Assembly (NCBI GenBank): GCA_903909505.1
Contig: CAIVVZ010000073.1
Span: 1 to 43,836, forward strand
DNA: 43,836 bases
Direction: 5' to 3'
DNA from: an uncultured Desulfobacteraceae bacterium
Lineage (GTDB): Bacteria > Desulfobacterota > Desulfobacteria > Desulfobacterales > Desulfatirhabdiaceae
Part shown: piece after piece, positions 1 through 8,008 of the stretch
Layout: each line of letters begins with the position of its first letter
How positions within the stretch are numbered: position 1 is the first letter of the stretch
Notes under the pieces: model-generated
The model's database searches: none
Seen by the model: the letters and a program-made list of their open reading frames with translations, nothing else
Told to the model about the DNA's origin: nothing
Program-made: the position numbers and the translations under genes

Positions 1-155
1 ATGCCGCCAGCTCCGAGGAGTTGGCTGCCACCATGGCGATGTTCAGGACAAACTATACGGGTGTCAAGAATTCCTCCCGTCGTAAGGGTCCAATAAAAGT
101 CGGCAAGTCCCTTACCGCTCTTCCGGAGAAGTCAGGAATCAATAACCGGTGTTAA
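1..155 (+). CDS. Methyl-accepting chemotaxis protein, C-terminal end (partial)
   Basis: The reading frame is open from the window edge (first whole codon at base 3) to TAA at 153-155, giving about 50 residues of the C terminus. The stretch AASSEELAATMAMFRT closely resembles the end of the complete chemoreceptor encoded at 2126-4096 ([13 protein letters not shown]). That is the last part of the cytoplasmic methyl-accepting coiled coil, followed by a short basic tail (KNSSRRKGPIKVGKS). The sensor and most of the signalling domain lie outside the window. No C-terminal acidic/aromatic pentapeptide is visible at this end. Confidence 0.75.
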   Translation, partial: AASSEELAATMAMFRTNYTGVKNSSRRKGPIKVGKSLTALPEKSGINNRC

Positions 156-215
156 CCGGCATATGATATCCGCTTGGAAATGACAATCGGTATGCGGATG
201 ACATTAGAGGAGACA

Positions 216-249
216 GGGTATGGATTTACCCCAATAACGGGGGCTTTTT
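216..249 (+). promoter_or_regulatory. Two mutually exclusive short hairpins before the Cache gene
   Basis: GGGTA (216-220) can pair with TACCC (227-231). The overlapping CCCC (229-232) can instead pair with GGGG (239-242), which is followed directly by a TTTTT run (245-249). The second hairpin looks like a weak intrinsic terminator and the first would prevent it, so an attenuator is possible. The stems are only 4-5 bp and no known riboswitch core was recognised. It may simply be the terminator of the upstream chemoreceptor gene. Confidence 0.25.
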
Positions 250-272
250 CACTAAACAAACGGAGGTTCAAA

Positions 273-731
273 ATGAAGAAAGTACTGATGGGGATTTTGT
301 TGGTCACATGTGTGGTTTTTGGAATGACCCTCATGGCGCAGGCGTCAACGCTTGAAGAGGCCAAGGCACTGGCGGAAAAAGGAGCCGCCTATGTGAAAGC
401 CAATGGAAAAGACAAAGCAATCGCCGAGTTCAATAAACCCGATGGGGAGTTTACAAAAGGCGATCTGTATGTCTTTCTCCAGGATTTTAACGGAGTGATA
501 TTGGCCCACGGAGGAAACCCGAAACTCGTGGGGCAGAGTCATCTTGAAGTGAAGGATCCCACGGGTAAGGTTTTTGCTAAAGAAATGATAGAGGTGGTCA
601 AGTCAAAAGGGGGCGGCTGGGTTGAATATAGCTGGACCAATCCTGCAACCAAAAAAGTACAACCGAAAAAGACCTGGGTTCAGCGGGTTGAGGGAATGGA
701 TATATACGTAGGCTGTGGAATATTCCAATAA
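273..731 (+). CDS. Secreted single-Cache-domain protein
   Basis: The product has 152 residues. The ATG at 273 is chosen over an upstream in-frame ATG at 174 because CGGAGG (261-266) lies 6 bases before it and a clean signal peptide follows (MKKVLMGILL through AQAS, about residues 1-24). The mature part starts with a helix (LEEAKALAEKGAAYVKANG), then DGEFTKGDLYVFLQDFNGVILAHG and a C-terminal strand ending YVGCGIF. This is the pattern of small Cache sensor domains that bind ligands in the periplasm. There is no transmembrane or signalling domain after the Cache fold, so it probably works as a soluble binding protein or with a separate receptor. The chemotaxis neighbours (chemoreceptor pieces, CheW) suggest a chemosensory role; the ligand is unknown. 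Confidence 0.85.
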   Translation: MKKVLMGILLVTCVVFGMTLMAQASTLEEAKALAEKGAAYVKANGKDKAIAEFNKPDGEFTKGDLYVFLQDFNGVILAHGGNPKLVGQSHLEVKDPTGKVFAKEMIEVVKSKGGGWVEYSWTNPATKKVQPKKTWVQRVEGMDIYVGCGIFQ

Positions 732-742
732 CGGATCGTACG

Positions 743-871
743 ATGGCTGAGGAGGCATTAGCCCTCACCCAAAAAACAACAAAGGGAAAAGCTCCGTCAG
801 TCCACCGGTCCAGAGAGGTCAATCCCAATGACATCATTCCCATGGATGAGAATGATGTCAAGGACTTCTAA
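743..871 (+). pseudogene. Orphan chemoreceptor C-terminal tail (42 codons)
   Basis: A 42-residue frame from ATG 743 to TAA 869-871 has a basic linker followed by NPNDIIPMDENDVKDF. That ending resembles the C-terminal tails of many deltaproteobacterial chemoreceptors, where an acidic stretch ends in an aromatic residue. It lies 11 bases after the stop of the Cache gene in another frame. No convincing ribosome binding site precedes it, and the signalling domain that should come before such a tail is missing. I read it as the remnant of a deleted chemoreceptor. A small translated protein docking CheR/CheB-type enzymes cannot be excluded. Confidence 0.45.
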
Positions 872-967
872 TTCCCGAAGGAACCTATTCAATTTCTCAA
901 TCGTTTATGATTCGTTTGTTCACGAACGATCATGACAGTACATTGCAATGTTGATAAGGAGAACAAA

Positions 968-1486
968 ATGGCAGCATTTACGCAAGTGATGGATCAGGCC
1001 GTACATGCCATGGTCGACAGGGAAGGCAAATACCTGACCTTCAGTCTGGCAAACGAAGAATACGGCATCGGAATTCTGAAGATTAAAGAGATCATCGGCA
1101 TGATGCCCATCACCACGGTTCCGCAGACGCCCGAATTTGTTAAGGGCGTCATAAACCTTCGGGGAAAAGTGATACCGGTGCTGGACCTGCGACGCCGATT
1201 CGGCATGGAAGCCATGAATTACACGGAACGCACGTGCATCATCGTGGTGGAGATGGCGGGAACGGCCGGAAATATAATGATTGGCGTGGTGGTGGATTCG
1301 GTTTCCGAGGTACTGAGTATCAAGGCCGACGTCATTGAGGAAACCCCGGCTTTCGGGACGAAACTCAACACGGATTATATTCTTGGCATGGCCAAGATCG
1401 GAAAAAGCGTCAAAATTCTCCTGGATATCGATCGGATCCTGGGTGCCAATGATATTGCGCAACTGGAACAAAAGACAGAGAAATAA
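968..1486 (+). CDS. cheW: Chemotaxis coupling protein CheW
   Basis: CheW (172 residues) bridges chemoreceptors and the CheA kinase in the cytoplasm. The ATG at 968 follows AAGGAG (956-961) at normal spacing. The CheW fold is clear: KYLTFSLANEEYGIGILKI (about 20-38), then the conserved VPQTPEFVKGVINLRGKVIP and LDLRRRFG, and a second lobe with IGVVVDSVSEVLSI and YILGMAKIGKSVKILLDIDRIL. Length is normal for the family, with a slightly extended N terminus. It sits between receptor genes with no cheA, cheR or cheY in the window, so it must couple to a kinase encoded elsewhere. Confidence 0.95.
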   Translation: MAAFTQVMDQAVHAMVDREGKYLTFSLANEEYGIGILKIKEIIGMMPITTVPQTPEFVKGVINLRGKVIPVLDLRRRFGMEAMNYTERTCIIVVEMAGTAGNIMIGVVVDSVSEVLSIKADVIEETPAFGTKLNTDYILGMAKIGKSVKILLDIDRILGANDIAQLEQKTEK

Positions 1487-1575
1487 CCATCAGAAATTTG
1501 TCTTGACGGTAAGGGGAATCATGTCGATTCCTGATAGAGAACCAAAATAATCATTAATTAAGGAGTTAATAAAAG

Positions 1576-2046
1576 ATGAAAAGAACTATTTTTGTAGCCC
1601 TTGTAATATGTCTTTCGTTTATGGCGGTCGGTTACGCCGAATCATTTCCGGATGCCCTGGTTCAGAAGATGATGGGTTTGAAGGCGGATGCGGAGGCGAA
1701 AAAGGACATGCCCGCCGCCATTGAAGGGCTTCCCATCGTGAATAGCGAAGAAGCGAACAAGCTCTTCAAGAATAAGGCCATTTTCCTGGACAACCGGATC
1801 AAAGCACAATTCGATACGGAAAAGATTGCCGGAGCCCAGTGGTTTTTCTGTGACACTTTGATCAAGGACCCGTCGCTGGCATCCGCGCTGGATAAGTCAA
1901 AAGAGTACGTGGTTTACTGCAACGGCGTTCTCTGCTGGCGTTCCCCCGCGGTGGGTTTGATGCTCAAACATCTGGGATTCGCGAAGGTTTACTGGTATCG
2001 GGACGGGCTTCCCGATTGGAAAAAGCTGAGTTTCCCGACGGAATAA
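1576..2046 (+). CDS. Exported rhodanese-like protein
   Basis: The product has 156 residues with a Sec signal peptide (MKRTIFVALVICLSFMAVGYA, cleavage near residue 21). After an N-terminal helix comes a rhodanese fold: IVNSEEANKLFKNKAIFLDNR, then YVVYCNGVLCWRSP as the active-site loop, and HLGFAKVYWYRDGLPDW at the end. The first loop cysteine is the expected persulfide carrier. The loop is CX4CW then R, one residue longer than the usual CX5R loop and with a second cysteine, as in some periplasmic CxxCW-type rhodaneses. TAAGGAG (about 1558-1564) precedes the ATG. It may handle sulfane sulfur or redox thiols in the periplasm. Its place between cheW and a chemoreceptor is unusual. Confidence 0.8.
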   Translation: MKRTIFVALVICLSFMAVGYAESFPDALVQKMMGLKADAEAKKDMPAAIEGLPIVNSEEANKLFKNKAIFLDNRIKAQFDTEKIAGAQWFFCDTLIKDPSLASALDKSKEYVVYCNGVLCWRSPAVGLMLKHLGFAKVYWYRDGLPDWKKLSFPTE

Positions 2047-2125
2047 ATTAATTCTTATAATCTCGGGGGTCGGTATCAAGCCCTGCCCCTGATCATTACG
2101 CAAAAGGGATTCAAAGCGAATAGCT

Positions 2126-4096
2126 ATGCAAATAAAGATTAAGCTCGGCCTCAATACCCTTCTGATCATCATTCTTACTGCATCGATTGTTGTAGCGGGC
2201 GTTATGGGGATGCGGCGCATCAAAGAGCAGGTGTCGTATCTTACCGAGCACAGCACGCCCTATCAGACCCGGACGATTGAAGTACAGCGAGCCATTCAGA
2301 GCGCCGTGGCGTCTCTGACCAAGGTGGAGGGGTGCCAGGATATGGCGGAATACGGGACCGCCAAGGGGGAGGCGGAAAAGGCCATCCAGGAGGTGAAGGG
2401 GGGCTATAACTCCCTGAAGAGTCTTTCCAGCGGGACGGATATGAGCGCTCACCTGGAGATAACCGCCCTGGCCGCAGAGATCTTCAAGGCCACGGAGAGG
2501 AAGCTTATGGCGGTCGAAACCTCGGTTCAAGCCAACAAAGACGTCTCCAAGACGCTCAAAGAGGTGTCAAAGGAGCTGGCGAACCTGGACTCCATGGTCC
2601 GTTCCCTCCAGTTGAATCGACAGGCCGCCTTTCAAACTCTCATGGAGGAAGCAAAGGACCTGAACACCCTCAAGGAAAGCAGTGTCCTGACCCAGGCCAA
2701 CATCGCCACCAATATTCTGATGAGCAACGCTGAACTGGTCTCCCTGGGAAGCGCCATCGAAGCAGCAGCGGCCAGGCTTTTCACGACCTCCTCCCGCGAG
2801 GAGATCAAAGGGGTTGAGACCAACCTCCAGGCCCGATTTGACAAGACCTCCCCGATCCTTGCATTGATCGAGAAGATGCTCAAGAAACTTGATGCCAAGG
2901 AAGAGCAGAAGCTGGTGGCCTCCGTCAAGAATCAAATCGAGTCGGCAAGGAGTGTGCTGCTGGCCTCTGACGGCGTGGTCTTCCGGATAGGCTCCCTGAT
3001 CGACATGGAGGGGGAGGCGAAGAAAATGGCGGAGAAACTCACGGTCGTGGTTGCGGCCCAGGTTGTTGCCGGCCGCAAGATAGTGAACCTCGCCCAAGGG
3101 GAGCAGGATGCGGCCGTGGCGGAGGTCAACCGTGTCGTGACTCGCTCCAGCAGCAGCATTCTGGCATTGGGCGGCATAGCGCTCTTGCTCGGAATTATAT
3201 TCAGCGTCGTCCTTGGTAGGTCTATTGCGAGACCCATTCTGGAGCTTACCCTACTCACCGAGAGGTTTGGTCAAGGGGATTTTTCCACCCGGATGGATTC
3301 ACAGCGTCGGGACGAGTTTGGGAAGTTGGCCTATCATTTCAATGAGGCGATGGAGAAAATATGCGCCATGGTCGACCAACTGACTTCCGCATCGGAAAAC
3401 CTCGCCGCCGGCTCGGAGGAGCTTTCGGCAACATCTGCCGGTATCATGGTTGATGCCACGGGAATTTCTTCCATGGTGGTGCAGAATTCACAAAACACCA
3501 TGGAAACCCGCAATCGGATGAACGAGGCCAAACGCGTGATCGAGCTATCGAATCTCTCCATGGTGGAACTTGATACGGCAATAAAGGAAATCGCCGCGGT
3601 CAGTGCCGAGGCGCAGAAAATTGTAAAAACCATCAATCAAATAGCCATGAAGACGAATCTCCTGTCGCTCAATGCCGCCGTTGAGGCCGCGCGTGCGGGT
3701 GAGGCGGGTGCCGGGTTTTCCGTCGTTGCGGAAGAAGTGAGAGGTCTGGCTCTCCAGGCGGCGACTGCCGCCGATAGCACATCGGTCCTCATGGGCGACA
3801 TCATGTTGAAGGTCAAACGAGGAGGCGATCTGGTGATCGCAACGAACGAAACGTTTCGGAAGGTGACGGCCATTTCCGGAGAAGTGGCCGGCTTTATCGA
3901 AGAGATTGCCTCTGCTTCGGGAAACCAGTCGGATAAGGTGAAACAGATTCAGGTCGCTGTGGCGGAGATGGACAATGTCGCCCAGCAGAATATGGCCGAG
4001 GCTGAAGAACTGTCCGCGGCGATGGCAATGTTCAAGACCGTAGAAGATATGGCGCCCACTCAGCGCCTGCTGATTTCACACGATGCAGATGGCTGA
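2126..4096 (+). CDS. Methyl-accepting chemotaxis protein
   Basis: A complete chemoreceptor of 656 residues. TM1 is near residues 7-29 and TM2 near 343-364. Between them lies about 310 residues of mostly helical periplasmic sequence, long enough for a double four-helix (HBM-like) sensor rather than a Cache domain. HAMP follows (about 365-417, [18 protein letters not shown]), then the signalling helices. The conserved hairpin tip reads [20 protein letters not shown] followed by [13 protein letters not shown], close to the consensus. The C terminus lacks a CheR-docking pentapeptide. It should sense a periplasmic ligand and control CheA through CheW; the ligand is unknown. The end resembles the partial receptor at the window start, suggesting duplicated receptor genes around cheW. 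Confidence 0.95.
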   Translation: MQIKIKLGLNTLLIIILTASIVVAGVMGMRRIKEQVSYLTEHSTPYQTRTIEVQRAIQSAVASLTKVEGCQDMAEYGTAKGEAEKAIQEVKGGYNSLKSLSSGTDMSAHLEITALAAEIFKATERKLMAVETSVQANKDVSKTLKEVSKELANLDSMVRSLQLNRQAAFQTLMEEAKDLNTLKESSVLTQANIATNILMSNAELVSLGSAIEAAAARLFTTSSREEIKGVETNLQARFDKTSPILALIEKMLKKLDAKEEQKLVASVKNQIESARSVLLASDGVVFRIGSLIDMEGEAKKMAEKLTVVVAAQVVAGRKIVNLAQGEQDAAVAEVNRVVTRSSSSILALGGIALLLGIIFSVVLGRSIARPILELTLLTERFGQGDFSTRMDSQRRDEFGKLAYHFNEAMEKICAMVDQLTSASENLAAGSEELSATSAGIMVDATGISSMVVQNSQNTMETRNRMNEAKRVIELSNLSMVELDTAIKEIAAVSAEAQKIVKTINQIAMKTNLLSLNAAVEAARAGEAGAGFSVVAEEVRGLALQAATAADSTSVLMGDIMLKVKRGGDLVIATNETFRKVTAISGEVAGFIEEIASASGNQSDKVKQIQVAVAEMDNVAQQNMAEAEELSAAMAMFKTVEDMAPTQRLLISHDADG

Positions 4097-4206
4097 TAAA
4101 CCAACTCGGTTTCTTCGATTATCCTGTATAGACCCACCCAGTGCCCCAGCGCTTGTCCATAGGGCTATAGCAAATGAATCCCTTGACCCCGCCGGCAGAC
4201 ATATAA

Positions 4207-4392
4207 ACACATCAGGCCTTTCCCGGAACGCATGTTCTTCTTGCCGAGGACAATCTCGTGAACCCGGAAGTCGCCGGTGAGATGCTGAAAAGTCTTGGGT
4301 GCCATGTCAAAGTGGTGTCCAATGGCCAAGAAGTTCTGGCGGCTCTCTCGGAAGAGATTGAGAAAATGAATGAGTTAAAGGAGCGATCATGA
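4207..4392 (+). pseudogene. Response regulator receiver-domain remnant
   Basis: An open frame without a sensible start, closed by TGA at 4390-4392, encodes HVLLAEDNLVNPEVAGEML, then KSLGCHVKVVSNGQEVLAAL. This is the first third of a receiver domain: beta-1 with the acidic pair (AED), helix 1, beta-2 and helix 2. It then runs into a short charged tail, so the phosphorylated aspartate, the Thr/Ser switch and the conserved Lys are missing. It resembles the receiver of the hybrid kinase at 8005-10965 ([18 protein letters not shown]). The rest of the gap 4097-4427 shows no further gene. Confidence 0.7.
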
Positions 4393-4427
4393 TATCATGA
4401 GCTGAAAGCCCGCAAGGAAGGATCGAA

Positions 4428-5996
4428 ATGACAAGTCGGTATAAGGCAGGTTTTCTCAGGTTGACGAATTTTGTAGCACTCATGGTCGCTTTATCCTTTA
4501 CAATGACCGGCATCGGGCCGGCCGGGGCCGCGGCGGAAACCGCGGACCCGAACATGAGCACGGCCATGGTCCAGGAGTTGACGCTCGAGGAATGTCTCAA
4601 TTTGGCCATGGGAAACAGCCATCAAAGGCCGGCTTCCATGTTCGCGGTGGCCATGGCCGAGGCCCAGCACCGCCAGGCCCTGGCCGGGTATTGGCCGCAG
4701 GTGAATCTGCGGGGAGCTTATCAACGCATGGACGAGGCGCCCAATTTCGTTTTTCCCGCCAGCAGTTTCAATATACCGGCCCAGTCGATCACTGTTCCCG
4801 GCGGGGCGGCGACCGTCACGATACCCGCGGGCGCCTTCGGCAATCCCGTTCCGATACAGCTTCCGGTAGCCTATCCGGGCCAGTCCATCAATACACCGGC
4901 CCAACAATTCACGGTTCCCAAACAGGACGTCAAATTGATGAATCCGGATTCGTTCATGGCATCAATGGATGCCAAATGGCTGCTTTACGACGGGGGGATG
5001 CGAAAGGGGCAGCGGGAACAGTCCGGGGGCTGGCTTGAAATGGTGAAACAGGACTCGCGCCGCACGGACCTGGAGTTGATTGACAGTGTCAAACGCCTCT
5101 ATTATGGCGCGGTTCTGGCGCGGCAGGTGCACGGCGTCGGCAAGGATACCCTGGCGCGCATGGAAGCCACGCTGAATTTTACCGAAATGATGTACAAAGA
5201 GGGCTCGGGCAAAGTAAAGAAGACCGACTTCCTCGATAACAAGGTGATGGTGGAATCGCTGCGATCCGCAGTGGCCTTGCTGGAAAAGAACGAGGAGATG
5301 GCCCAGGCCGCACTGGCCAATACCATGGGGCTGCCCTGGACAGAGAGCGTCAGGCCGGCTGTTTCGGAAGTCCCCTTCACGCCTTATGCCGGCAACCTGG
5401 AGAACCTTGTCGGCGCCGCGTATCGTTTCAACCCCGACTGGACCAAGCTGGAAGCCGGCATTCGGGCGGCGGAAGGCGCGGTACGGACAGCCAAAAGCGG
5501 GTACTACCCCAGGGTCGCCGTGACGGGCGAACTCCACAAATGGTGGAACGACTACGACGCGGGTTTGGCCACGAATCAAAACAGTGAGGGCTGGAGCGTC
5601 GGCGTCGGCGTGGAGATCCCGATATTCGACGGGTTCCTGACGCGAAACAAAGTCAGCGAGACCCGCGCCCGGGTGAACCAGATCAAGGAGCAGCAATTTC
5701 TCCTCAGGGAAGGGATCGGCCTTCAGATCAAAGACGTCTTCCTCGGTATGAATGCCGCCAGGAAGTCCCACCAGGCCACACTCGACGCCATGATATCGTC
5801 CCAGGAGAACCGGGACTTGAACACCCGCGCCTACCAGAACGAACTGGTTGACACCGAGAAAGTGATCCGCGCCCAGTTGGTCGAAGCACTTATGTCCGTG
5901 CAGCATTACAAGACACGCTATGACCACACCGCGCTTCAGTCGCAACTGGAGCTGATCGTGGGAACGGAGATCTTGAAACAATTGGAGATGCAGTGA
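4428..5996 (+). CDS. TolC-family outer membrane channel protein
   Basis: The product has 522 residues. A signal peptide ends near residue 36 (GPAGAAA). Two TolC-type repeats follow: the first begins LTLEECLNLAMGNS and the second near residue 350 (LVGAAYRFNPDWTKLEAGIR, AKSGYYPRVAVTGE, VGVEIPIFDGFLTRNKV). These helices and strands build the outer membrane barrel and periplasmic tunnel of export systems. An insertion near residues 103-172 is rich in Pro, Ala and Thr and carries the related motifs NIPAQSITVP and NTPAQQFTVP. AAGGAAGG precedes the ATG. Its stop overlaps the next gene by 4 bases, so it is translated with two binding proteins and a sensor kinase, without a pump or adaptor in the same operon. 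Confidence 0.9.
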   Translation: MTSRYKAGFLRLTNFVALMVALSFTMTGIGPAGAAAETADPNMSTAMVQELTLEECLNLAMGNSHQRPASMFAVAMAEAQHRQALAGYWPQVNLRGAYQRMDEAPNFVFPASSFNIPAQSITVPGGAATVTIPAGAFGNPVPIQLPVAYPGQSINTPAQQFTVPKQDVKLMNPDSFMASMDAKWLLYDGGMRKGQREQSGGWLEMVKQDSRRTDLELIDSVKRLYYGAVLARQVHGVGKDTLARMEATLNFTEMMYKEGSGKVKKTDFLDNKVMVESLRSAVALLEKNEEMAQAALANTMGLPWTESVRPAVSEVPFTPYAGNLENLVGAAYRFNPDWTKLEAGIRAAEGAVRTAKSGYYPRVAVTGELHKWWNDYDAGLATNQNSEGWSVGVGVEIPIFDGFLTRNKVSETRARVNQIKEQQFLLREGIGLQIKDVFLGMNAARKSHQATLDAMISSQENRDLNTRAYQNELVDTEKVIRAQLVEALMSVQHYKTRYDHTALQSQLELIVGTEILKQLEMQ

Positions 5997-7018
5997 TCGG
6001 AAACCCTGCCACACGATCGGCAACCAGACACGGGCGATGGTTGACCCTCTGCCCGGTACTTGCGGTGGTGCTCTTTATTTGCGGAGCCGTGCCGCTTTTT
6101 GCCGCGGACCCGGTTGTCCCGATCATTGCATCGGACAAGGTGTTTCGCCTTGCCTTCTCGAAGAAGATGTTCACAGAGGTGACAATTGAGGACGCCAGAG
6201 TCGCCATGAAGGTGTGGATGATGACGGTCTTCCGGGAGCGCAGCATTCCCACCGACCCGGACCCGAAAATCTACGACAACCTGGAAGAGATGTTGCGAGG
6301 GTCGCAGGGCAAACCGGCGGAAGGGTTTGGTATAACCGCCGAAGAATGTTGGCGGCTGAACAAGGAAATCAAAATCGACCGGTTGGTTGTGGGAGCCATA
6401 AACGGACAAATAACGGAAGAATACGTTGTTCTCGTCCACCGGGACAGCTCCTTCGGAAGCCTGGCGGATCTTCGCCAGCGCAGCCTGATTGTTCTGGAGA
6501 ATCCCAGAATGAGCCTTGCGAAAATCTGGCTGGACACGTTCTTGCTCCAGAAAGGGATGAATGCAACCGATAACTTCTTCAAATCGACAATGCTTGTCAA
6601 TAAACTGTCGCAAGTGGTGCTGCCCGTTTTCTTCCGTAATAGCGATGCCTGCCTGGTCACGCGCAGGGGATTTCAGACAATGAGCGAGCTCAATCCCCAG
6701 GTCGGCGGCCAACTGCGCATTTTGGCGGTGTCGCAAGAACTGGTGCCGATCGTATTCGCTTTTCGAGCCGACTACGCCTCGCCGTTTCGGGAGCAGATGC
6801 TTGTTGAAATGAGGAGGCTGCCGGAAACCCCGGCCGGCAAGCAGATTCTGACGCTTCTTCAAACAGAGAGGGTCGAAGAACAGCCGATGTCCTGCCTGAC
6901 CGGTTCTTTTGAATTGCTGGCCGCTCACCAGCGGCTGTCTTCTGCAGAGAACAGCGTCAAAGCAAAAACAGATACACCGGGATTGGGGCGTAATAAATCA
7001 TCAATGAAGGGGCAATAA
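5993..7018 (+). CDS. PhnD-like periplasmic binding protein, copy 1
   Basis: The product has 341 residues. The start is GTG at 5993, inside a GTGA overlap with the tolC-like stop. The signal peptide spans about residues 1-37 (ending PLFA). The rest resembles the PhnD/phosphonate-type solute-binding family (type II periplasmic fold): EEYVVLVHRDSSFGSLADLR, ENPRMSLAKIWLDTFL, VLPVFFRNSDACLVT and LPETPAGKQILTLL. It is a clear paralogue of the next gene. No ABC permease or ATPase is nearby, and the final gene of the operon is a membrane hybrid kinase, so it probably presents a ligand to that kinase rather than feeding a transporter. The ligand cannot be told from the sequence. Confidence 0.82.
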   Translation: MIGNPATRSATRHGRWLTLCPVLAVVLFICGAVPLFAADPVVPIIASDKVFRLAFSKKMFTEVTIEDARVAMKVWMMTVFRERSIPTDPDPKIYDNLEEMLRGSQGKPAEGFGITAEECWRLNKEIKIDRLVVGAINGQITEEYVVLVHRDSSFGSLADLRQRSLIVLENPRMSLAKIWLDTFLLQKGMNATDNFFKSTMLVNKLSQVVLPVFFRNSDACLVTRRGFQTMSELNPQVGGQLRILAVSQELVPIVFAFRADYASPFREQMLVEMRRLPETPAGKQILTLLQTERVEEQPMSCLTGSFELLAAHQRLSSAENSVKAKTDTPGLGRNKSSMKGQ

Positions 7019-8008
7019 ATGGTTTCGCGCACGAAAAAGAGTCGAATGCTTTCCATGCTGCCCTGCGTGGTGAAGCAGGCTAAGCATGCATCCTGCCTGG
7101 CCATCTGGCTGGCGGTCCTTTGCATGCCTGCATTTCTTGCGGCCCAGGATACCGCATCTCGGCAAGACGCTGCGGCACCGATTCGCGTTGCCTTGTCCTC
7201 GGACAGTTTCACGGGAGTCAACCACAATGATGTGTTAGCCGCCATCAAGACATGGGCTCAGGTCATCCTGAAACAACGTGGTGTTGCCGTAGAGGTGAAG
7301 ACCCGCATTTCCGATAGCCCGGAGGAGATGGCGGAGGCGCTCAGGAGCGGACAGACGGATGCCGCCTCCATACCCACGGATGAATTCCTGAGATTGAAAG
7401 AAATGCCCGAATTCATTTTTTTGCCTACAAGGAAGAATTCGTTCACGGAACGGTATGTCATCCTCGTGCATCGAAACAGCGATATCACCAGTGTCGCCAA
7501 CCTTCAGGGGCGCAAACTCCTGCTATATAACAATCCGAGGATGAGCCTGGCATCGGCCTGGGTCGCGGCGCTCATGGGCTTGCCGATAACTGAGTCTGTC
7601 GAAATGACCCGAATCGACAATGCCTCCCGGACCATCTTGCCGGTGTTTTTTCGCCAGGCAGACGCCTGTGTGATCACTTCCAATGTCTTTGAAATTGCGT
7701 GCGAACTGAATCCGCAGTTGCAAAAAGAGCTCCGGGTGCTGGCCACTTCTCCGGAAGTGGTGCCCGCGGTGTTTTTTTTCCGCCCCGGCTACGCTTCCCA
7801 TGGCAAGGACGAGTTAGTGGCCGCGATGCTGACATTGCACGATACGCCTGCGGGGCAACAGGTGCTGATGTTATTTCAGGGCGATGGAATGGTGAAACAG
7901 CCTATTTCATGTCTGGAAAGCACCCGCCAACTGCTGCAGGACGAAGGCGGCCGATCGAAGCACCTCAGCAAAGGTAATCCGTTGTTGCAAAAAGAGAACA
8001 CACAATGA
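7019..8008 (+). CDS. PhnD-like periplasmic binding protein, copy 2
   Basis: The product has 329 residues. Its ATG directly abuts the previous stop codon. The signal peptide ends near residue 42 (CMPAFLAAQ). It shares landmark segments with copy 1 in the same order: ERYVILVHRNSDITSVANLQ, NNPRMSLASAWVAALM, ILPVFFRQADACVIT, ASPEVVP-like strands and HDTPAGQQVLMLFQ. This indicates tandem duplication followed by strong divergence, perhaps giving two ligand specificities or a heterodimeric sensor. Its stop overlaps the kinase start (ATGA at 8005-8008). The role as a periplasmic sensing partner of the kinase is inferred from gene order. Confidence 0.82.
   Translation: MVSRTKKSRMLSMLPCVVKQAKHASCLAIWLAVLCMPAFLAAQDTASRQDAAAPIRVALSSDSFTGVNHNDVLAAIKTWAQVILKQRGVAVEVKTRISDSPEEMAEALRSGQTDAASIPTDEFLRLKEMPEFIFLPTRKNSFTERYVILVHRNSDITSVANLQGRKLLLYNNPRMSLASAWVAALMGLPITESVEMTRIDNASRTILPVFFRQADACVITSNVFEIACELNPQLQKELRVLATSPEVVPAVFFFRPGYASHGKDELVAAMLTLHDTPAGQQVLMLFQGDGMVKQPISCLESTRQLLQDEGGRSKHLSKGNPLLQKENTQ

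Noticed and set aside
907..933. ATGAT/ATCAT plus CGTT/AACG imperfect hairpin before cheW
   Set aside because: It has a bulged base, no T-run and no recognised operator sequence, so I could not support a function.
4083..4280. 65-codon open frame after the chemoreceptor
   Set aside because: It overlaps the receptor end and the receiver remnant in another frame, has no ribosome binding site and no recognisable protein content.
4962..6023. Long minus-strand open frame opposite the tolC-like gene
   Set aside because: It is a shadow of the G+C-rich coding strand; the plus-strand protein has clear family motifs and operon structure.
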